A stretch of DNA of 64,000 nt from Diphasiastrum complanatum. Its lineage: Eukaryota > Streptophyta > Lycopodiopsida > Lycopodiales > Lycopodiaceae. Where the stretch lies: positions 27,410,178 to 27,474,177 of the forward strand of contig CM055109.1 in NCBI GenBank assembly GCA_029204225.1, in the 5' to 3' direction. The notes beneath the pieces are model-generated. The model did not search any database. It saw only the letters and a program-made list of their open reading frames with translations, and was not told the origin of the DNA. Shown here piece by piece: positions 55,448 through 64,000 of this stretch; within the stretch, counting starts at the first letter, position 1, and every line of letters begins with the position of its first letter. Made by a program: the position numbers and the translations under genes.

Positions 55448-57984
55448 TTCCCCACACCACCAAAAAAAAAAATCTAAAATAAAATCACATAGTATCATTG
55501 TAGCATTTCCTGCCAATGGCTCCAAATACTTGGTTGGACACTTATTTGTGTGGTGATGAAGAAGCCATCTGGAGCAATTGCATTTCAAGAGAGTTGTATC
55601 AACCTAGAATTCCATGAAATAGCAAGAGAAAATGGCTTTGGTTGTGGACATAAATCTTGAGCTGTTTATAAGGATCATAGTTGAAAATCACCATTGGTAC
55701 AGTTCATTGTGAGTTTTATATGCCAAGGATGACCATCATGTTGGAAATAATGACCTTCATATCTATGATGAAAAACATAGAAATCATGGAGTAGTTGACA
55801 ATGTGCCACAAGCAAGTACATAAGCTACTATAGTGTGATAATTAGCCATGCTCAATGGTTAGTAACATTATGCAGGTTGTGTTTTCTCTCTGTCATAGTG
55901 TGCTCCTAATTTTTACATGGTTGCAAAGCCCATAGTGGCCAACCTCAATCGTTTTGACATGCAGTGGGTTTTTTAACATACAATATTGATTCTCTAGATG
56001 ATTAGAATTATGTTTTATTTGAGAGAGAGAGAGTAAAAAGATTTCACATAGTCCATGTTGACAAATCAAGACCAAACCCTTTGAACCCTTTCATTTTATA
56101 GCATAACAGATAAAAACAAAGTTGTATAAAGTCTTACAGTACAAGGTACCATAAAGTGAAGCAAGTTTTAGGATACTCAGTTGTTACCTGCCACCATCCC
56201 ACAACACAAAACCGCACGAGTTAGTATAATGGGGAAGATAGGTGTCACAGTTGAGCATCAGTTGTTATTCGTGTCCAAAACAAGATTCACTACTTTATCA
56301 GCTCAAATGCAATTACATAGCATACGTCCACTCTTCCCAACCATGACTTACTTTCCTAGCAATACGTTCTGCCTTGAAATTTGAATTTTATCAGGGTAGA
56401 TGTCGTACTGATCAGTATAAGGGCAGAATGAATGTATGAAGTTTAGATTAGCATTTTACATACATAAAAAGCTATTACATATTACACAACATACAAGGAG
56501 TTATAGCTCAAGCTTTAGCGTTGGGTACCAAGGCAGATCCGTGCCATACTCGCCCCTTGAATTCTAATAAAACGTCATGAGGCTTGGGCAAATCCATGCC
56601 ATTCAAGGCTAGTGCAAGAGTTGAACCCTAATCAACATTCTAGCTTATATAATGCCAACACATTTCATTTATCCAATAATGATGTTGTGACAATATTATT
56701 CTACATTTACAAGCAGCTCTAGGCGTCGTGCATAGCATTCCACGTCATGTTTACATTGATGTACTCATCTAATAACAATTCTAACGTATTTTTATCGTTT
56801 GTGAGGACAAGCATAACTCATATTCTTATGTGAATCATGCTCTACATATCCACTTGTGAAAAATTCTAATCATAGGTTTATGTAAACAAGCATTAATGGT
56901 GTTTAGTATTACGTGAATTCGTGGTGAAGAGATCTCTTGAGAATTACCCATCCTCCAACGAGTATGCAACACACCTTCCTTGTATATTCAAATACGACAA
57001 TGCTCGGTTAAGATTGGAAACTCTGCATTAGTGGAATCTTTTATTTAAGAAACGTGCAATATTCTATCTTAGTATTGGAATAGCAAGCCTACACGAATGC
57101 TACAATCGTCTTGCAACAAGCCTTTTGTTATCACATACATTTATCCATATGTTTCGTTTTAGCAAACTGTAAAAAATGTGTATACATGCTAATCACTTAC
57201 GTTCACAACATTATTTATGATTGAGGCATGGATTGGATAGTATATACAAACATATTTACGCATTCATCAATCATTATTCCAAAAACAAGACATAAAGAGT
57301 GATCCTTCTACATCTAGGTAGTGTGCCTATCTTCTTGGGTAAAAAAGTAATGACATGATGTTAAGCAAGAAGTTGAAAGGTGGCTATCTTCCTCTTTGAA
57401 GAGGAGACACACCGTAAGTGAAAAACAAGCTTTAAATTTGTATGTATAAGGTGGAGGGAAGGGCAGCCACCACTAAGTGCGGTGTGCCATCGTTTTTTAC
57501 AAAAAATGATCACGAAACCAGCTGGGAGATCGCATTTGGTAGGGCGGCCAGCTACTATAGTAGTAGTGTGCCATCATACACAAGAATATCATCAATGTTG
57601 ATCTTTGCAACAATATGCACTTTTCCAAAGAAGGCCTTGCCTACATAAAAAATGCGTAATTGATGAGGATCATACCTTTCAATATGATCTAACTCCTTGT
57701 TCGGACAGCGGCCAACAACATACACCAAAAAGGCTTCTTGAGAAGCTTTGCATACTTGTCTATCAATATTCATCATCACATATGTTAGCCTTCCATTCCA
57801 AACAGCTTATAAAGCGTAACAAGCTTAGTAAATGAATGGCATTAGAAAACAAAACATCTTTCCATGCCATGAAATGGCCACACCATTACCTATGATTGCT
57901 CCAAGCTTCTTTGCTAAAGTATCACTCTTTTACATTCCTTTGCAAGCCCAAAAAATGAAGCCTCCAAGCTGCCTTAGGTCGTCG

Positions 57985-57987
<3 letters not shown>
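55448..57987. other. No gene seen
   Basis: AT-rich intergenic sequence with short open frames and no recognisable protein motif or repeat boundary. Confidence 0.4.

Positions 57988-58039
<52 letters not shown>
57988..58039 (+). repeat. (AG)n microsatellite, about 26 units
   Basis: Uninterrupted AG repeat with an imperfect AGAGAAAAAGAG tail. Confidence 0.97.
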
Positions 58040-58040
<1 letters not shown>

Positions 58041-58285
58041 CCAAGAGAAAAAGAGTAGGCAAAGAGAGAAGAGTGAAGTTAGGGTACACCTCCCCTCTTC
58101 TTATAGTTTATTGAGTCCCTCTTGGTGCACCAAGCACTCCATAATGCACACCTTTAGAACATTTTGATTGCAAGTGGCCTCCCTGCAAGGTGTGCCTACT
58201 CTAAGAGGTCCAAGAGCCCATTTTATACAATAATTATCTCAGCTCTCTCTTCTTAGCATTATTTAGAGCCCAGCCCCACCCCACG

Positions 58286-58309
58286 CCCCCCCCACCCCCC
58301 CCCCCCCCC
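58286..58309 (+). repeat. Interrupted poly-C tract
   Basis: C8-A-C15 type run in a locally C-rich segment (CCCAGCCCCACCCCACGCC upstream). Confidence 0.85.
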
Positions 58310-61270
58310 AACATAAGTTTTCTAGTGAAGATGTTTTTATATTGTTGTGCACTTCAGTTCATTATACGTTAGTGAAAATTCTCATATTATCAAGTTGTCT
58401 CCTTCGCAAACCAAAACAAATGCAAAATGCAAAATGCAAAAAAACACAGAAACAAACAAAATAGAGCATGAAATCCATCAGTTGATAAGGAATTTATTGA
58501 AACTATAATAACTTGCAACTTCAAGTTGCGAAAACTACCCAAGATGGAATCAACCCAACGACTCTCGTTGCCCTTGTTTATTACATTTTTTTTCTACCAT
58601 AGTATTTGCTTCATAAGATATAGAAATTTTTTCTTAAGTAGCACAACCTGGTTTGCATGTTCTATAATTGCAAATTGAGACAATCTTATTAGGTGATAAT
58701 GTACCCAACAATTGTGATGACATTTTCTTCTTGCCCTGCTGAGTGAATTTTCTTTGCTATTTGAAATGTGACAAATGGACAGGTGTTGACATTGTGGAGC
58801 TGTCCATATCCATTCCATGATGTATTTGTTGTTTTTTGTTCTACCTCAATTTCAGTCACTTCGTTTTCAAAATGTTCCATTTCGACTATCAACTATAGCT
58901 TTACGTCAATGTTCTTCTTCTATTACTTTATACAAGTTAAATTTGTGATTATATTCTTTCAATAACAAAATGAAAGTGAATATTTGCTCAAGACAATGGC
59001 TTCTATTTTCATGACTTGGGAAAGTCAAATTTTTGGAGTTGCATTTCAAGCAGAAAGAAGTTTATTTGTACATCTATTGATTTACAGATGTATGGAAAGG
59101 ACTTGTACAAACTTCATGACACATGACATCCACAAAACCTATTGCAACATTTAGAAAGCACCATGGTGCACGCAATTTTTTGCTTGTTCATTGTGCCAAT
59201 GTGAAAAATAAGACATTTTATTTTATAACAATAATTAGAGCATTAATTTGTGGACAAAAGAGTGTTTTCTCTCAAGCTTGAAAAAGCACATCATCACCCA
59301 AGGGTTGTTGCCTAATTAAAGTTTGTTGCAAAATCTACCTTGTTTTCAGTAATTGGGGTTTTTCTTGCATGAGATTATCATAGACACAATCTTGTGTATA
59401 TGTACAATTGTTTACAATACATACATAGTTTAAATAAATGTTTTTTGCCAAGAAAAGACAACTTTGACCATAAGAAATATAATTGCAGAAGGAGTCCATC
59501 TCCTATTAACCTACAATATCTTGTGGATGAATCAATTCACCAAATGTAAAGTGCTAATTTGAGTATGATATTGAACCATATTTGATTTAGATCAGGGAGA
59601 ACAGATAACAAAATATCTTATTATTTTATGGAAAAGATGTGAGTGATTAAGTAAACATGGATTCTTTGGATCATACATATTTGGTTCTCAAAATTCCCTT
59701 TGTGATCATTTCGAAAAAATATTTTCATTTGTGACATTACAAACAATGGTGCAACACACATTGGATCATGAGAGGACATGGAGATAACGTGGAGTGGATT
59801 TGTTGCCAGTTAATCAATACGACAATTTGAGAAAATCAATCTCTTAGAGTGTTGAATCTATTACAAGTTCCAATAGTTGCTTCAAATAGAGTTGCTTGTC
59901 AGACCCCTCTCCAAGAACTTATCTTCACACGGCATTATGAAAATCAACAAAAGAAATTGTTTGATTTGATCAACAACATATAACTGAACAACAATAAAAG
60001 AAATATTTGGTTCTAAGAAAAGCGGTCGAGTCACAAATAATGAAATGTACCTGCAAGCTTACGTGTGATATTGGTTGTAAAATAAATGAATTACTTGTTA
60101 ATTTCCATGAAGAAAAGAAACATTCAAATTTCAAATCGTCACTTTTGATTCATTTGGCCAACAAGAACTTTGGTTATGGATAGGCATATGATTGATTTCC
60201 ATCAAGCGGATCAATGTGATGACAATCAATGAACAAGTCACAACCAAGACAGTATAATTAAATGACAATAAACCGATGAACATTTTGAAGACTATGATGA
60301 TGTTGCTGTTTTTTCAAAATGGCCAACCATGGAGAATACATTTCGTGATCTAGAACAACTCTATTTTGACAATCATTAAGGGGATTGAGTACTACAAATT
60401 GATAGAAGCTCATGAGTATTTGGCCATTCACTTGCAGCAAGATAATGTCATTGATGTGAATGTGCTAAGAGTCAACTAGGATATTAGTGAGTAAGTAGAG
60501 GTGAATGACGCAATACTATTGGATCTCATGCAACAACAAACAAAAAATATGTTGGATGGTCAATCCAACATTATGGATATCGTTGGGCTACATTTTAGCA
60601 ACCCTTGCAAATTTGAAGGCTTAAGTATACAAATTGAGCATCATCAATATGTTTGGAGCTTGGCTGGTTTCAACATGAATAGAAAAAGTGGGGCTGAAAA
60701 CTATGATGGTGCCCACTTTTCCCAAAGGTGAAGCTTTTTAAACTTTTTCCTCGTTGGCCAAGATTAGAGGGATGTCACCTTTAGTAGACTCTTTTGCATC
60801 GATGTAGTTTTCTGAAATAAAAATTGGATGCTTTATTTCTCTTTGTCCTACTAGAATGGCTTCTTGTTCAATGGAGGGTGATTTGTGGTTGTCTCATTTC
60901 AGTAGGAAATCAGAGAAAATCGATATTTGTAGCGCAAGAGTAGCTATGGATCGGAAATGCAGTAAAGACCAGTTCAAGATGAATCAAATATTACAATGCG
61001 CAAACTAGAACAAAACAGTAGTGGAACAAAAATGCACTCTGATAATAATCAAAACTGAGTGAAGTTGGGCGCAAATAGTCTTCAGCTGAGTTCGCCTATA
61101 GCTAACTAATACTACCAACTTGAAAAACTGAACTTAACTACAACAAAACGCCTGTAGGATGATAACCTGATCAGTGCATTGACTCCTATGCAAATTTTCT
61201 TTGATGATTAGAAGTCAGATAATCAGTACATTGAAAGTTGATTTTAATCTACTTGATTAACTACATCAGT
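58310..61270. other. No convincing gene
   Basis: AT-rich. A 76-codon plus-strand stretch at 60501-60731 (VNDAILLDLMQQQTKNML) reads like diverged coding sequence but shows no family motif. Confidence 0.4.
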
Positions 61271-61344
61271 CTTGTATTAGATAGTTGTCGTTTTTGTTAG
61301 AGAGTTATGTACAGAAGTAGGCGGACTGTCAACGTCGTGACTTG

Positions 61345-61620
61345 GGTCAGATTTTCGAGTTAACAGTACAAGGGGTCGGAATTTTTCAAAGGGTCGAAAT
61401 TTATACATTGGGTCGGATTTTACAAAGGGTCGGAATTTATACACTGGGTCGGATTTATACAAAGGGTCAAATTTATTAGATCCGATCTGATCTGATCCGA
61501 TCCAGGGTCGAAGACGCCTGGATAAATTAGACCCAATCTGATCCGATCCAGGGTCGAAGATGCTCGAAAAAATTAGACCTGATCCGATCCAGGGTCGGAA
61601 AAATTAGAATCGATTCGACT
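61345..61620 (+). repeat. Minisatellite based on GGGTCGGA
   Basis: 61368-61470: units of the form GGGTCGGAATTTATACA(C/T)T, about 17-35 bp, repeated six times with variation. 61480-61600: larger units of about 45 bp containing GATCCGATCCAGGGTCGAAGA, repeated three times. Not coding on the plus strand; the minus strand gives a fortuitous KSDPVYKFRPF repeat. Confidence 0.8.
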
Positions 61621-61834
61621 CAACCCATAGTTGAAAAATCTCTCTTTGACAAGAATGACATTGGGTCGGAAAATAGGCTTGGGTTAGAAAAATTCGATCT
61701 TGAATTTTTCGATCCTTTGCTGGAAACTCGAGCCTTCATAATTTTTTTGTGTTTTCCAAGAATAAGTATATACAAGGTTTTTCAGAATGGTCATTACCAA
61801 ATGATTTGAGCCTAAGCATTGAAATCCAACACTC

Positions 61835-62476
61835 CTCAATGTGGATCCTGAAAAATTTTGATCCTCATGTTTAGCAAGTTGTTAAATCTAAGATGATGTT
61901 CCTTTGTCAATGCTTTGGTGAAGTAATCTGATGCCTATAATTTTGTCCTGCAGTAAACTAAACAAATTTCTTTGCTTTGCACTTTTTCTCTAAGATAGTG
62001 TTACATTGTTACAATATGCTTACTTCGAGAATGAAATCTTGAATTCAGAGATAATGCAATGGCGTTTTGATTGTCACAATAGGGGGTCGTTGGATGTGAC
62101 TGAATAAGTTCGAAATCTGTAAGCAGGTTCCTCAGCCAAATTGTCTCCTTGGTAGCATTTGTGGCAATTATGTATTCCGATTCTATGGAGGATAATGCTA
62201 CTGGGGTCTGCTTTCAGCTGTTCCATAAAATTGGGCCTTGATTGAACAGGAACACAAATCCAGAGTCGATTTTCTTGTGTCTAAATACCTGCCTAATCTG
62301 CATCTGTGTAGCCTTTAAAATGCTGGCAGGTTGGCTGCCTCCATAGCAAATGCTGAGGTGTTTTGTAGCTTGGACATAGTTCATGACTTTCATGAGAGCC
62401 TTCCAATGGATTGAACCTGGATTTGAAAGAAATTGGCTGAGAGAGCTGATTGAGTAAGCAAGGTCGGGTCGAGTAC
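61835..62476 (-). pseudogene. Copia RNase H, minus strand, cut by an LTR
   Basis: Reads TRPDLAYSISSLSQFLSNPG, IHWKALMKVMNYVQATK, VALSSIESEYIIATNATKE, IWLRNLLTDFELI, YCDNQNAIALSLNSRFHSRS, KHIVTM, then after stops FTKALTKEHHLRF. These are the ordered motifs of copia RNase H. The N-terminal side is cut at 62476 by the LTR. Few frame changes, so moderately old. Confidence 0.9.
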
Positions 62477-63298
62477 TGTTGGAAGTATTTCTAGTGTGTG
62501 CAGTGGCTAGATGTACTTACAGGTGTAGTATAGGGATGTAGAGATTCGTCCACTTTTTAAGTTTCTACCAAGGTTTAAACAGAAATGCGAAACTAAGACG
62601 TAATGACGGAAGCACTAAGGCTTACCCAACTAGTGCTTAAAACGAAAATGAAACTATCTAAGGTGACAAAATACAAACCCTTGCTAAGGCTTACCCAACT
62701 AGCAAGGTGTTTAATCTAAATTCTACTTAACACCCAAAGGGTAATAAAATAATATTGCGGCTAATATTAAGCAAATAAGCAATAAAGAACATGCCACAAT
62801 AAACCGATGAAAAGGAGGCAAGAGGAGGCCCGAGCACCTTCCCTCAAGCTATGCACCTTTCCAAAGGGAACACAAATGACATAGAATGATTATTCTCCAA
62901 AATAGAAAGCAAGATAGCTTAGTCTCAAAAGTGGTGGTTACAATGCAAATACGTTTCCTTTTATGGCAAGGAGAGTCTTCCATAAGTGTCTACTAACTTA
63001 TGGGACTAACTTGTTTCTAGCTTTTCAAGAACTTCTAACTTAGGATTTAGAACTTCAATTTTTTTAACTTAGGAAAACTTAAGATAAAATATTTCTAGTC
63101 TTAAGTTTCCTAAGTCTAAGTTCTAAATCTAAGTTTAAGCTATTTTATTATTATTTAAGCTTCTACTCATGGACTTACAAAACGCATGCCATGGCTTGAG
63201 GTTTATTGACAGATACTCATATGTGGTCTTACAAAACACATGCCACGAAGTTTCATTATTATTTTTTTATTTTCTTTGTGTTAGCACAGTTGCTAACA
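62477..63298 (-). repeat. 3' LTR of a minus-strand element that continues off the right edge
   Basis: Begins TGTTGGAAG and ends TTGCTAACA, 822 bp. On the minus strand it directly follows a purine run (AAGGAGGGGGATAA, 63299-63312), which fits a polypurine tract. It is inserted in the copia RNase H. A 250-bp relative is at 7190-7443. Internal CTTAAG/TCTAAG repeats lie at 63040-63130. Confidence 0.75.
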
Positions 63299-63312
63299 TT
63301 ATCCCCCTCCTT
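63299..63312 (-). other. Polypurine tract
   Basis: Minus-strand AAGGAGGGGGATAA immediately before the LTR terminus TGTTAGC. Confidence 0.65.
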
Positions 63313-63352
63313 ATTGGATTGGTGGTCCCACACCAATCGACGCCTTTTCGTC

Positions 63353-64000
63353 CTAAATCTTTTGTGCTTCTTGGAGGCGAGACTGTTTCTGTCGGGAGTG
63401 GTAGATTGTCGTGTCGATGCCCTCCATCATTTGCCACCGTAATTTGTTGAGGAAGGGCATGGGTTTGTAGTAATGGAGCATACCCTGGAGAAAGTTATGG
63501 GTTTTCCATAACTTCACCATATCAACGTGCAGGGCGGAAGTGAGTGCAGCGCGATAATAGAGCCTTGCAACGTTGATATGCTCGTCTTGTGTCCGCAAGG
63601 GTTTATTGATGTCAAGGGAGATTGGGGGTAACCCTCGATCCCAAAAATCTCTGAGTTTTGCCAGAAATGTCACCAGGCCGCAATTATCCGCAAAGTATCT
63701 GACGTCGCAATCAGGATTGCCATGGTGCTTCTGGTAGAATACTCGGCTGTTGGTGACCATGTCTTCGGCTAAGTTGCCAGTATCCACGCCTGTGAGCTTA
63801 GGCCAAAAGATTCCGTTCTTGACCTTGGTGGCAGGAAACGGTTCTCGCCTCGCTACTGGATAGTAATAAGGATTGGTGCGCATGTAGGAGGGAGCTTACC
63901 GTGTGGATCCAAGAGTTTGACTGCTACTTTATGTGTCTGACACTGGTCCAAATCTGGCAGTATGTAGCCACCTTGCTCTTTCGTTGTTGGATACTTCTTT
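63353..64000 (-). CDS. Unrecognised ORF adjacent to the polypurine tract, edge-truncated
   Basis: A 176-codon open stretch (63353-63883) ending 40 bp before the polypurine tract: RYFADNCGLVTFLAKLRDFW, NVARLYYRAALTSALHVDMV, MPFLNKLRWQMMEGIDTTIY. Upstream, in another frame to the window edge, is KEQGGYILPDLDQCQTHKVA, VKLLDPHGK, so the protein probably extends further, joined by a frameshift or by the GTAAGC donor at about 63902. No gag or pol motif. Position suggests an extra 3' ORF of the LTR element. GC content is higher than its surroundings. Family unknown. Confidence 0.5.

Noticed and set aside
57555-57779. Minus-strand NIDDILVYD resembling an RT FxDD box
   Set aside because: Surrounding residues do not match RT on either side and the motif is short, so chance is likely.
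61277-61462. Minus-strand repeat protein (KSDPVYKFRPF)
   Set aside because: Translation of the GGGTCGGA minisatellite.
1-64000. CRISPR arrays, rRNA, tRNA or bacterial operons
   Set aside because: No regularly spaced direct repeats with unique spacers, no rRNA/tRNA-like conserved blocks and no Shine-Dalgarno-led gene clusters were seen; introns and LTR elements point to a plant nucleus.

Overview
The window looks like nuclear DNA from a land plant with a large, retrotransposon-rich genome. It is AT-rich, has spliceosomal introns, and carries Ty1/copia and Ty3/gypsy elements in several nested layers. It also has chromodomain-type gypsy ends, primer-binding sites matching initiator tRNA-Met, (CT)n/(GA)n microsatellites and a MITE-like element. 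I cannot name the species. A plant NodB-type polysaccharide deacetylase gene with a 10 kb intron makes a fern, lycophyte, bryophyte or other large-genome plant plausible, but that is inference. I saw no bacterial operons, tRNA, rRNA or CRISPR.

The only convincing host gene is a plus-strand polysaccharide deacetylase (NodB homology domain). Exons were located by eye at 30933-31177, 36910-37045, 37295-37350, 37451-37553, 37672-37727, 37827-37922, 48288-48425 and 48577 to about 48657. Exons 2 to 8 join in phase and give the five NodB motifs. Exon 1 encodes a likely membrane anchor but does not join exon 2 in phase, so a small exon is probably missing from the model. The last canonical strand of the domain was not found, and a decayed gypsy pol lies 300 bp downstream.

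Layout: 1-795 decayed gypsy RT; 795-3388 two related LTR-like copies around a 415-bp-arm palindrome; 3389-6345 minus-strand copia with most of RT deleted; 6900-7600 gag, LTR and protease scraps; 7600-9920 plus-strand copia pol with a tandem-repeat tail; 10490-13107 LTR-like DNA and gag ORFs; 13332-13660 (CT)n; 13661-26160 a long plus-strand gypsy (gag, PR, RT, RNase H, INT, extra downstream ORF) split at PR/RT by a young non-autonomous LTR element (15423-19920); 26748-29783 a 503-bp direct duplication, an LTR-like stretch and a BED/hAT-like finger; 30037-30477 a MITE-like element; 30933-48657 the deacetylase gene with element remnants in introns 1 and 6; 48960-62476 mostly decayed DNA with gypsy and copia remnants; 62477-64000 the 3' LTR, polypurine tract and terminal ORF of a minus-strand element that runs off the window.

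The most unusual items are the non-autonomous LTR element carrying an unrecognised ORF with an internal ~73-residue duplication, a cluster of eight TTCnnGAA heat-shock-element-like half-site pairs after the gypsy pol, two large inverted repeats that would form long hairpin RNAs, and an unrecognised 176-residue ORF next to the polypurine tract at the right edge. All element proteins except perhaps the 383-residue, 331-residue and right-edge ORFs are visibly broken.
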